Shown here piece by piece: positions 22,400 to 34,700 of a DNA stretch of 64,000 nt. Position numbers and translations under genes: made by a program. This DNA is from Nipponacmea schrenckii (taxonomy: Eukaryota; Mollusca; Gastropoda; Lottiidae): positions 8,618,001 through 8,682,000 of the forward strand of contig CM060202.1 of NCBI GenBank assembly GCA_030562195.1, given 5' to 3'. Positions within the stretch are counted from its first letter, which is position 1. Each line of letters begins with the position of its first letter. The notes below the pieces were generated by a model. The model ran no database searches and was not told where the DNA came from. It was given only the letters and a program-made list of their open reading frames with translations.

Positions 22400-24040
22400 G
22401 CTGAGAATGAACATATAGAAGAAGAGGCGGTACGAAAAGATATTGCAGCCATGAATGAAGAATGTTAAAGAAGTCGGACAAGATTCTTTTACAGCCGAAC
22501 AACTTAAATTTGGTTGTGCATCACTTTGCAGGCAGGGAACGATAATTTTTGATGGTATTTTGCAGCATGAAGTCTACCCACAAATCTTCAATATAAGCCA
22601 GTTAGGCCTATTCCACTATTTAAAGGCGGCAAGAAGAGTAAGACAAAGGCAGTTACAGAGATATTTCAGTCGCTTCGCTAATTCAAAATCTCTTTGAAAA
22701 GATACTATTTGCTCTATTCATCAGTAAATATACCTGCTAACATAAATAACATAAAAAAAATATCCAAAAAACTAAGTAATAATTATCCATAAAGATAAAT
22801 TGATAAAGCGTTTTTCAAAAATGTCTTAGTATTGCGAATTTTCAAGATTTTACTAGATTCTGTTACTTTATGACACCAGGTAAGTTAACTGATGAATATA
22901 TACTCATATTGACCATTCTTGAGAACTAAAATTTTTCGTTCATGCTAAGACCTATTATCCCTTTAACTTTCCACATGAACTACAACAGGGATTCAGACCA
23001 AAATGCAGGAGTCTGACGCCAGCTTTTACCCTTAAGGAGACAAAGAGTCATTATCTAGAGCACCAGTCCAAGGTCTATGGGGCATCTTAAGACAGCGAGA
23101 AAGCTTTTAATACCGCCTGGAAAGCTGGACTATTGGTCAAACTATACGATGTAGATATTGGAAAATTATTAAATCATTACAGGGGAACTTTCGAGGTCGT
23201 GTTTTATTTGATGGTAGAATATGTGATACGTCAAGGTTGGTCAAGACAGGACTCTTGATCAATGATCTTATGACAAAACTATGTCACCTAGGCTGTGTGG
23301 TCTTGATATCAATAACCATATCCTTTGTTTGATGATAGCTGACGATACAATAGTTCTTTCACTTAGGAATATGATTAGTGTTGCAGAACGATATCCGTGT
23401 CAATGGCGTCTGAAATGTAATGCATCAATAATTGTCTTTGAAAGTCGTGGAAAGTCGTACAAGCAGTTTGATTATAACCTAAACATATCCCTAAACAACA
23501 CAGTAATGGGTGAAGTAAATCGACATTTAAATGTGTAAAATACGCTGGCAATGACATCGACTTCAGACTCAAAACGAAAGATGCAAGGGAAAGTCTATAA
23601 TTAATTCTCTGGCACCCGTTGGACTTAGAAGACGCAGAAATAAGTCAGAGATACGCAGCGAGGAGGACACAAGGCCTCATGCGGTCGCCAATGGAGCCAA
23701 CAATAGGACTATCTGGACTTGAGCGAATGGAAACCAGGATTGAAGCCAAAAACTATCATTATTTGAACAGGCTGACTGTGTTCTGAAACTTATAGTTACA
23801 TTTGGAAATGGGAACATTATTTTCGCCTGTGCCAGTACGTCTTCAAAGAAATTGGTGCAGCAATTAAGATTTATCCCCGATATCAGTGGTATACTGTCGG
23901 ACTATAATCTTGAAAATCATATCCAGTCACACATCGAAAATCTTCAAATATCAAATGAACAGAGTTGGAAAAGAAACGTCAAACATTTACAGAAACGCAA
24001 AGAGGAGATTGTTGGAGCAATAGTATATTGTCCAAAACAG
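22400..24040 (+). pseudogene. LINE reverse transcriptase remnant (left arm)
   Basis: Broken frames carry LINE reverse-transcriptase features in order: QQGFRPKCRSLTPAF (about 22,986), DSEKAFNTAWKAGL (23,091), IRQGWS, the catalytic ADDTIVLS (23,340) and WRLKCNAS (23,403), then C-terminal sequence to the gap, including SWKRNVKHLQKRKE. Several stops and shifts are present. Antisense to gene A; it would lie within gene A intron 1 if exon 1 is in or beyond the gap. Confidence 0.85.
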
Positions 24041-24540
24041 NNNNNNNNNNNNNNNNNNNNNNNNNNNNNNNNNNNNNNNNNNNNNNNNNNNNNNNNNNNN
24101 NNNNNNNNNNNNNNNNNNNNNNNNNNNNNNNNNNNNNNNNNNNNNNNNNNNNNNNNNNNNNNNNNNNNNNNNNNNNNNNNNNNNNNNNNNNNNNNNNNNN
24201 NNNNNNNNNNNNNNNNNNNNNNNNNNNNNNNNNNNNNNNNNNNNNNNNNNNNNNNNNNNNNNNNNNNNNNNNNNNNNNNNNNNNNNNNNNNNNNNNNNNN
24301 NNNNNNNNNNNNNNNNNNNNNNNNNNNNNNNNNNNNNNNNNNNNNNNNNNNNNNNNNNNNNNNNNNNNNNNNNNNNNNNNNNNNNNNNNNNNNNNNNNNN
24401 NNNNNNNNNNNNNNNNNNNNNNNNNNNNNNNNNNNNNNNNNNNNNNNNNNNNNNNNNNNNNNNNNNNNNNNNNNNNNNNNNNNNNNNNNNNNNNNNNNNN
24501 NNNNNNNNNNNNNNNNNNNNNNNNNNNNNNNNNNNNNNNN
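24041..24540. other. Assembly gap (500 N) at the palindrome centre
   Basis: Placeholder of exactly 500 N. It truncates both the left inverted-repeat arm and the Penelope-like fragment, and may hide gene A exon 1. Confidence 0.98.
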
Positions 24541-25196
24541 TCTTGAAAACACGTAAGGTCCCAAAGCTTTCTTGAAGGGTTTATTAAGGAATAAATCAAG
24601 TCCGAAAGTTTTTTTGTTTTTTTTTTGCATGGTACAGAACCGAAACCGTTTGGTGGAGGAGGGGGCTTATGTTTGTTCTCAATAGCCGAAAGAGTGTCGT
24701 TTTTAATTTTGCGCACAAAACGTTTTGAGTAACCCCGCTTCCTCAGTTTATCAAATACTAGTTCGTAAGCCAAATCAAAATCTGTCTTTCTTGTGCAAAT
24801 TCTGTTGAATCTCAGAATTTGCGATTTTATTATGCCAGAAAATGTATGCTTCGGATGGAACGAAGTTTTGAATAAAAGTTGGTGTGTGTCAGTTTCTTTA
24901 AAAAATACTTTAATATCAAGTTTTTTAGTTTGATTAAAACTTGGTCCTTTGAATACAGTTGTATCCAAGAAATTCATGCTATTTTCCGAGATGTTTGCTG
25001 TAAGTTTTATAGAAGGGTGGTGATGATTTAGAATTTCGAAATACTCCCAAAAGTCTGCCAAAGATTCTTTCCAAATAATAAAAATATCGTCTAAAAATCT
25101 TCCATAGAAGAGAGGTTGAAAAAGGGAAATTAGTGAGATTTCATGTTCCCATTCAGTAGTGATGAGGTTGGATTGTACCTTAGCTAATATAGCCAA
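24541..25196 (-). pseudogene. Penelope-like retroelement reverse transcriptase fragment
   Basis: About 200 codons open on the minus strand up to the gap. Motifs fit the C-terminal half of a Penelope-type reverse transcriptase: YGRFLDDIFIIW (catalytic DD), LNHHHPSIKLTANIS, MNFLDTTVFK, FKETDTHQLLFKTSFHPKH and RKRGYS. A GIY-YIG nuclease would be expected next, inside the gap. The N-terminal half is missing. Confidence 0.8.
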
Positions 25197-25563
25197 TCAG
25201 AGTCCTCGAACCAGTGTATGTTTATGGTCTTTCTGTCGAGGGCTGTGATTATCTGTAGTTGCTGGTGTACAATCCAGTCAATTCGTCACACTCTGTGATA
25301 CAATAAATGTGACCTATGGTAGTCAAGTAATAAGAAGAATACTATTTGTAACACATATAGAAATTGGCATTTCTTACTAATTCAACATGTCACTTGTTCA
25401 TACGGGATTCTTATTTATAAAAAGATATTCATTACATGTATATTATCTTGCCGTTTTGAAGATGGTTTTAACGGCGTCCTACGATGTCATATCGCTCGGT
25501 TACGAAACAATAACAATGTGAGATTGTGAGTTAAATATAGCATATATAGGTGTTTTGTGTGTT
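25197..25563 (+). other. Upstream region of gene D
   Basis: No gene recognised. It separates the Penelope-like fragment from the gene D promoter. Confidence 0.5.
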
Positions 25564-25575
25564 AAAGAGGAAGTA
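25564..25575 (+). promoter_or_regulatory. ETS/PU.1-like box upstream of gene D
   Basis: AAAGAGGAAGTA, 82-93 bases before the ATG at 25657. A TATA-like ACTATATAGA lies about 60 bases before the ATG. The box is identical in B and C although the surrounding promoter differs by roughly a quarter. Confidence 0.5.
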
Positions 25576-25656
25576 CATTAGACCCCTTGCAACAAAATAC
25601 TATATAGACCAAGATATGAATAGAGAAGATCGTCATGTTGAATATTACTCAATAAC

Positions 25657-25717
25657 ATGGAGTATAAATGTATATTTATATTAATATTTGTTGTTTATTT
25701 ACCAGTACTAACTACAG
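25657..25717 (+). CDS. Gene D exon 1: signal peptide
   Basis: 61 nt: MEYKCIFILIFVVYLPVLTT then donor CAG|gtaaga. ATG in AACATGG context. Confidence 0.9.
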
Positions 25718-28700
25718 GTAAGAGATGTATTTATATTGTGTATATTTCTCATGAAATACACGTAACATCCGAAAATTGATGCAAACCTTTATCAACATAC
25801 ATGTATTTGGTTAACTGACTTGATTAACACGAAGGTGGTATTAAATGTTATTAAACAAAGTCAACTTCTAACCAAAGTAGGAGCTTTGACATTGCTTTCA
25901 CATGAGAGAAGCAGAGGATGGACTGAACAGTTTCTCAATGTTATTTGTAGAGGAAATCTTGTCTTTGAAGTTGTATTCATTGCTTGTGTATATTTAATCA
26001 TTTCCCAAGTTAACAATTAGCCTTTCAGCTGGGACTATGAATGATTGATAAAATTTATTTCCCGTGTGATGGTATATAAGATACATTAGAAATTAAAAAC
26101 GCGAGATGCGAGTACAAAAGGTTTGTTCTATGAGACAGTTCTCAACTGCGTTCCACATTGCATCAACACAGTAAACAGCTACAGTTACATAAATTGACAC
26201 TTATCATCATATTTGATTATATCATCTCTTAATATGTCCTTGCAAGAACCTAGAAAAGCTTATACTATTAAACCATTGTCACTATTCAATAGCAGAGCTG
26301 ATTGACATTGGACATTGACATCAAGGCAATCAATAATGGCTTCGAACAAATCATCACGCTCTCGGTTTAGTTTTGGTACAGTGCAGAAGGAAATGCTGGA
26401 TTTTTGTCTTTACACTGATTATTACATAGTTTACACTTCTCCTCATATTGCCAATCCATTCATGTTACAAATTGATGGTTTCACCTCGCGATGTTCGTCA
26501 CATAGTTTGGAGAGTACATGTATACTTAGATGTCGAGTCGGATGTATGTTTCACATTTTATGTAGTTCTGTTTTGGACAATATACTATTGCTCCAACAAT
26601 CGTCCTCTTTGCGTTTCTGTAAATGTTTGACGTTTCTTTTCCAACTCTGTTCATTTGATATTTGAAGATTTTCGATGTGTGACTGGATATGATTTTCAAG
26701 ATTATAGTCCGACAGTATACCACTGATATCGGGGATAAATCTTAATTGCTGCACCAATTTCTTTGAAGACGTACTGGCACAGGCGAAAATAATGTTCCCA
26801 TTTCCAAATGTAACTATAAGTTTCAGAACACAGTCAGCCTGTTCAAATAATGATAGTTTTTGGCTTCAATCCTGGTTTCCATTCGCTCAAGTCCAGATAG
26901 TCCTATTGTTGGCTCCATTGGCGACCGCATGAGGCCTTGTGTCCTCCTCGCTGCGTATCTCTGACTTATTTCTGCGTCTTCTAAGTCCAACGGGTGCCAG
27001 AGAATTAATTATAGACTTTCCCTTTTTACAGCGTTCACCAATTGCATCTTTCGTTTTGAGTCTGAAGTCGATGTCATTGCCAGCGTATTTTACACATTTA
27101 AATGTCGATTTACTTCACCCATTACTGTGTTGTTTAGAGATATGTTTAGGTTATAATCAAACTGCTTGTACGACTTTCCACCAAAGACAATTATTGATGC
27201 ATTACATTTCAGACGCCATTTAGACGGATATCGTTCTGCAACACTAATCATATTCCTAAGTGAAAGAACTATTGTATCGTCAGCTATCATCAAACAAAGG
27301 ATATGATTATCATTGATATCAAGACCACACAGCCTAGGTGGCACAGTTTTGTCATAAGATCTTTGATCAAGAGTCCTGTCTTGACCAACCTTGACGTATC
27401 ACATATTCTTCAGAGTAGATACCATCAAATAAAACACGACCTCGAAAGTTCCCCTGTAATGATTTAATAATTCTCCAATATCTACATCGTATAGTTTGAC
27501 CAATAGTCCAGCTTTCCAGACAGTGGCAGAGCCACAGGGGGGGGGGGGGCGGGGGGGCAGCCGCCCCCCCTCGCAGCCCCAAAGGCTAGTTTTTCGGGCA
27601 AAAAAAAAAAAATTTTAACGGCCCAATTTTTTTTTTTTTTTTTGGAATTTAAACATGAAATCATATCTTTGCCCGAATATCCTATATTACTATAACTGTA
27701 TTTTTTTAAATTGATAGCCCAATTTTATTCTCCTATAATAATATTTCATAATTCATATTATTTAAGGATCGAAATCACTGCCCGAATGTCATTGCTATGA
27801 TTATATTTTACATATTTCAAAAATTGAAATCGCAGCCCGAAAGTAGAGTTTAGAACTATTTTTTACACAACCAAAAAAAGACAATTCGGGCACATATTTC
27901 AATTTTTTCAATAAATATTGTATGACATACAATATTTGTCAAAAAAAATGGAAATCGGTGCCCGAATTGCTTTAAATTAAGACAATTCGGTAAGGTTTCA
28001 CCTAAAAAGTTAACAAGTTCCTTGGCTTACTTCCCTTGGAAAATAGATCATTTATTAATCAAATAAATCAATAAAAATTCCACCAATAAGAAAATGTAAA
28101 ATAAATAAGTTTAATAAGGTTTCAACTAACAACACACGAGTTCCCTGGCTTTTAATCACTTTGGGTTTTTTTGTGTAAAAAAAAGTTCTAAACTATTATT
28201 CCACCAATAAAAAAATGTAAAATAAATAAGTTTGATAAGGTTTCAACTAAAAACACATGAGTTCCCTAGCTTACTTCCCTTGGAAAAAAGATCATAATTA
28301 TCATTATAATCACATAACATTGCGTGTCCTCTAGCTGTGATCATTTCAGAGTGAAATTTCGTTAGAATAACACCTGTTCTATCTTCCATCGATCATCGAT
28401 AAACACGCACTAAAAATTGTTCAAAAATATTTTTGTCTTTTGTCAAGAATTGTTTGGCCTGGTTATAACTTGCACTGTTGCAATTTAGCAAATTGACACA
28501 GAAATCAAAACAATGTCTTCTACACGTAAACGATTGTATCGACAACGGGTTGCATGTGATGCATGCGGCAAGGAACTTGATTCCGATTATAAAGAAAGTC
28601 ACGTAAAACGCTTACACTTGGGGGATACTATTACTTTTACACCAGTTCAACAAATAACTGATAAATCTCAGCCACAATTAAGTAGTTTTTTCGGGAAAAC

Positions 28701-31700
28701 ACATATTAGCACATCTTCAGAAAGTAATCAGAATGTAAGTGAAGTAATTAGTAGCGAGTACAGAGAAGTGGAAACACATCTAATTGATGATTGTGACCCT
28801 TCTTCCCAATCAGCTAATGTATCCGGAGGCACAGTCCGTGAATGTTGCGATAAACCAACATGTTCCAACACACCTGATATAAGTGGAACTGAAATTCCGG
28901 AAAGTCCACAAGAATGTTCATCTGTTTTTGAGAAATTAATTGATTTGACATGTAAATATCCATCAGATCCTTGGCTCTTCAAGGATTCCAAAATCACTGA
29001 TTCATTGGTGCGAGCAATAATAGAAATAGGTGCTTGTCAACCAGGATTTCATGATGACTTCGATGATTTCCAAATCGACGTTTTCATGTGGAATGGTATC
29101 AGAAGACAATGGAAAACAGAACAAAATCCCATAGACAATGGCTTTGTTACTCTCCAGAAACACATAAAATGTACTGTCTGTCTTGTTGGCTCTTTGCAGA
29201 AAAAAATAAATTTTCATTTGAACGCACATTCGCAGAGCCAAATGCTGGATGTTCTAATTTTAAAAAAGGGATTGAGAAAATTCGAAGTCACGAGGATTCT
29301 GAAATTCACAAAAGTTCTATGAGAGTTTTAATTGTCACAAAGTTTCGATTGCGGAGTGACCAGACAGTCTATCAAAATTTGATGAAAGCCAAAAATGCCG
29401 AAATCGAACGAAATCGACAAGTTATGAAGCGTCTGGTAGATGCGATAATTTTTCTGGGAAAACAGGGTCTTGCATTCAGGGGTCACAGAGAACATGCAGG
29501 ATTAAGTCAAGATTGTAACGAGGGCAATTTTCTCGAACTTGTTAAATTCATTTCAAAATATGATCAAATTCTAGCCGACCATCTGATAAATGCTAAAAGG
29601 AATGAAACTTATTTAAGTCATCACATACAGAATGACATCATTGAATCCATTGCCAATGAAGTTCTTCGGGGAATTCTATTTGAAGTTCGTTATGCTAGAT
29701 ATTATGCTATTATTCTAGATTCAACTATAGATATCAGTAGAATTGATCAATGCTCGTTTTCGCTCCGTTACGTTACCAAGTCGGGAGATATCGTTGAGCG
29801 GTTCATCATGTTCGACGAATTGGGTGGTGCAAGTGCCGAAGATTTCAAGAACTTATTAGATAAGATGCTCGAAAAATGTTCTTTAAAATTTTCGGAATGT
29901 AGAGGTCAGGCATATGATGGTGCTTCCACTATGTCAGGTGATATTTCTGGGCTCCAACGACGAGTCAAAATTGAAGAGCCTACCGCAATTTATGTTCACT
30001 GTTGTGCCCACAACTTGAATCTTGTAATAGGTGACTCGGCATCTTCGTCTTGTGTACAAGCTAAACCTTTCTTTGGCACTCTAGAAAATATCTACAGTTT
30101 TATGACAAGTTCTCTTCCAAGACTGAAACTGTTAGATTCCGAAATTAAGCTACTGGATATAGCAACTTTGAAATTGAAAAGGCACTGTGACACACGTTGG
30201 CATAGCCACAAAGACTCAGTGAAAGCTGTGATAAGCTGCATTCCAGCTCTCGTGAAAGCTCTTGAACAAATTGCTAGTGGTGTATTACGAAATACAACAC
30301 CGAAGGCACTTGCTGATGGTAATGGTATTCTGGCAACAATTACTAAGTTTGAATTTATTGTATTATTAGTTGTTTGGGATAAGATATTATCATGCACAAA
30401 TATACTCTCATGTTATTTACAAGAGTCCGATATTGATATTATGACTGCATCTTCCCTTGTTCAGTCCACTCGATTGCAATTAGTCGAATTACGATCAGAC
30501 GACGTTTTCAATGATGTTGAAACTGAAGCAAGAGATACCGCATCAATGTGTGAAGTCGCTCCGGTGTATAAAGAGTCCCGAAACCGAAAAGTAAAGTTAA
30601 TGCCAGGTGAACGAGCAAGGGATGACGCCGCTGGTGATGGTCGTACCAGATTTCTTCGAGATACCTATTATGTTATCGTAGATACTTTGACATTTCAGAT
30701 GAATGAACGATTCTCAGATTTTACTGAAATTGCTAATAAATTTTCTGCCTTAGATCCTAAATATTTCTCAGATAAAAACAGTGAAACGAAATTGATTGAA
30801 CTTGGAAAGTTTTATAGTAAAGATGTCAATACTGCCGAACTAATAGATGAATATAGACATTTTAAAATAGTTTTAGAAGATATATTTACACCCCCTTCAT
30901 CGGTACTTCTAAAAGTCAAAGATGTTTTACCCTTCATTATACAAAATACTATGGATACTGCATTTCCCAATTTGACGATTTTGTATAAAATATTTTTGAC
31001 AATCCCTGTATCCAGTGCTGCCAGTGAGAGAAGCTTTAGTAGATTGAAACTAATAAAAAATTATCTGAGATCAATAATGGCTGAAGACAGGCTCTCAAAT
31101 TTATCTTTGATAAATATAGAAAGGAATTTTGCCAAAGATGTTGATTTCGACAAAGTCATTCAGACGTTTTCAACGATGAAAAAAAGGAGAAAAGCTATGT
31201 ATGACTAAAGTTGATATCTATGATAATTGAAATTTTAAAAAAAAATCGAAATGATAAAATCCATACAAACATAACATATCCATTAGCCGAAAATCTCATT
31301 CAAAATCGGGTGAAAACAGTACATCCCGTAAATTAAACTGAATACTTATGGATCTCCTAAGGGGGTAGTATCATGTGTTCTAGAAAGAGTGAAAATACTC
31401 TGCCAATAACAATAGTGTTTCTCTCGAAGAAAACTCTCATAACTAAGTTCGAAATTCGGGCAACCTCAGAAATCTCGACCCCCCCCCCCCCCTGGGACGT
31501 AAACCTGGCTCCGCCACTGTCTTGTACGACTGCTTTAACATTCTTCATGGCTGCAATATCTTTTCGTTCCGCCTCTTCTTCTATACGTTCATTCTCAGTA
31601 TGGCTAATTTGTCAAACTGGTCCTTCTCGTACAGATACTATGGGGTCAAGGTTATGTTTTAAACTCTAGAGAATAGAGATGTTTAGTCTATTACTTGCCT

Positions 31701-34700
31701 CTTAACAAGCAAATACAAAACAAAAATCAAGTTGTTAATTGTGCATGTCATGTATCGCTATCATGTTTTAGTACAAGGTCTACTTATAGTAAATAAAACT
31801 GTTTATTCAAGAATTTCTTCTATTATGGAGTTCAGAATGCCTGTTTTCCAATATGTTCAACCCGAGCAATTCAAGTCTAAGTCTGTCAATATACCCAGTC
31901 GTTACACTAAATCGTCTTCTCTATTTTGCGTAAATTTTATGAAAACAACTCAAGAACTAGAGAAATATATTTACTCTGCATGTTATGCTTGTTGGTAAAA
32001 AAACTGTTGTCTTAAACAGTATGGAGCCCATTTATCTTCTATGTATTTTAAAAATTCAACTAAAGATATCGAGGCCAAGCACCAAAACTAGTAAATGATT
32101 AGTACACTTAAAGTAAACAAGTGGATACAAAGATGTAAAAAGAATATTTTAAAAATATTTTGAGGTTTTATAAAACATGTGCTTTCATAATTGCATTGAT
32201 TATCAGAAAAAAGAAAATTATTTAATATGAGTTATTCCCCTTGTTCTTGAAAAAAATATAACCATGTAGAAGGTCCATTTCTTGACGGATTTCGATAAAA
32301 CTTTGTGTATGTGTTTGTAATCACGTAAGAATGAAATCAGAAAAAAAATATTCAACTTTATTGTAACGTGTTCAGCATCTATTTCTGCTATAGCTCGACA
32401 AGTCTGACCCTATCCTGCTAAGTCGTGCATTTTTTTTAACATTAGGGAATATTTTTTGTAATATTATTAGCTCACTATTATATTCCTGGATTTGAAATTT
32501 GATTTAAATGGAAATTATAGATTACAATAATACTTATATTTCAGCTCAGTATATTATAACTGGATCAGGGAGTTATGCTGTTTTAAATGGAAATTATAGA
32601 TTACAATGTAACGTGATGGATACTGTGTCGTTTACTATTGGATTTCGTAGAAAACAAGACATAAATGCTATTTGTGAGATATTCCCCGGAACCTGTGAGA
32701 GTATTACAATAGATAATAGATATAAATGTGGATGTATAAATAATAACAACAAAACACTATATCTCAATATAAGTGATATAAATAAACAAGATGATACAAC
32801 GTGGTTTTGTTATGGTGTTGGTGATCAATCAGGATCAATTTCTCTACCAGTTTACTGTAAGTTTTTCATCAGAACAGATTACACTACATTAAAATATATA
32901 CATCTATAATTTGTTTCTTTAAGATATTTAGTTATCATTAGTCATTATTAAGATACAATTTGGAACATATTTATTAAGTGTTTTTAAGATTTAAAAACTG
33001 AATTGTATTTGGGATTGTATCACTATTTAGGGTAGTCCGAAACTTGCTGACTCCATTCCCAGTCTCTGATAGCTATTCGTACAGATATGGCTGGGGGAGA
33101 TTCAGAAAAACTAGGCACCAAAAAGTTAGACGTTTTTGTAGTTCAGCCATACCATCATTATCCCCTTACAGCATCCATGGCACGCCTGTTCAGGTGATAG
33201 AAACAAACGAACCATCATCTTGTATTTTCATTTTTCAGTAACGTCGGAATTTTGGATGCGCGCGCAATTTGAAATAGGGACTGGGCGATTGAAATTCTTG
33301 AAAAAAACTTTGACGCTACTATAGGCGTGACATAAGTGGTGTAGGGGGGTAATGATGGTATGATTGAACTACAAAAACATCCATCTTTCCAAATAAATCC
33401 GAGGTATGTAAATAAGATTAATACCCGCGGAGTTGCGGAAAATCTCAAGTTTTTGGTGCCTAGTTTTTTTGACCATATCTGTCCAAAAAGCTATCAGAGG
33501 CTGTAGGCTATAGAGCCAGCAAGTTTCGGACTTTATTTAGGCCTACCATATCTAGAATTTTCGAACAGTATAAATTTGTTTTCCAAATATCTTTGTTTTC
33601 ATTAGACTTTTTGAGTGGCAAATTAGAAATTTGCCACTCTTTGTTTTCATTAGACTTTTTTTCGGGAATCTCCCTAGCCCAACTCGAAAAAGGTATAGAA
33701 ATTTGGTTTGAAAAATACGATAAGATACGTACTGGAATAGAAAATAAATATATAAAACTAAAATTTTTACGCATCAGTAGTTAGTAATTGCATAATAATA
33801 ATATGCATAATTGCATAACTTTGTTGCTAATTATCCGATCGCTTTGAAAATTACAGAATATAGAGAAGTCGCCTATAGAAATAAAACCGCATCATAAAAA
33901 AATTTCTACCACTTCCGGTTCTTGCGTGAGAACTTCCGGTTTTTTAGAACCGCGTTGGGTCACCCAGCTTCCGGTGTATGTAAGAAATCAGTACAAAAGC
34001 TATACATATATACTATCAGGCATAATTAGAACCCTTTTAGAATAAAAAATCCAAACCGGAAGTGATACTTTATGTGTCATCACAGAACGGTAACATTCAG
34101 CAAAATTTTAATAAGTCCGCTAATTATTTTTTGATTTGTCCGATTTTGGTGTTTTTCGAAACCTTGTTACTTTATCTAAAAATTGTTGGGAACAGAATTT
34201 TGATTTTCAAATTTAAATTTTTGTAATGCCCGATTGAATTTTTTTGAAAATCCAAAAGGCCAAATCAAATGACCTTGACCTTCAATCACCCTGATTTTTT
34301 TCAAGTATAATGTTCTTGACCTAAGCTATCCACACATATGCCTATTATGATCGACAACAATTATATCAAATGACCTTGACCTTCAATGACCCTGAATTTA
34401 TACAAGTAGAATGTTATTGACCTTTGCTATCCACACATAGGCCTATAATGGTCTACAACAATTATTTTGTACCCGTTTTAGTTTTTAAAAAAATTCAAAA
34501 GGCTATATCAAGTGACCTTGACCTTCAATTACCTTAATAATTTTCAAGTTAAATAATGTACTTGACCTAAGCTGTCCATACATATGCTTATAATGGTTGT
34601 TAAAAAGTTTGTTTTGAGTGTTTAAAAAAGGCTATATCATGTGACCTTGTATCAAGTGGCCCCATAGAGGTTGTTTGCCACTCTCAGTACTGTTCACAGT

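Larger units (their letters stand above)
9930..24040 (+). repeat. Left arm of giant inverted repeat
   Basis: Reverse-complement matches run through: 9,960-10,140 to 48,650-48,880; gene A exons to gene D exons; the intronic SINE; the Ig exon-edge arrays; and the LINE fragment at 22,400-24,040 to 26,550-27,520 plus 31,520-31,640. The arm is about 14.1 kb against 22.3 kb on the right; the difference is mobile or repeat insertions. The central end is cut by an N gap. Confidence 0.9.

Noticed and set aside
28728..28997. Minus-strand frame in the hAT element
   Set aside because: Shadow of the transposase frame; no independent support.
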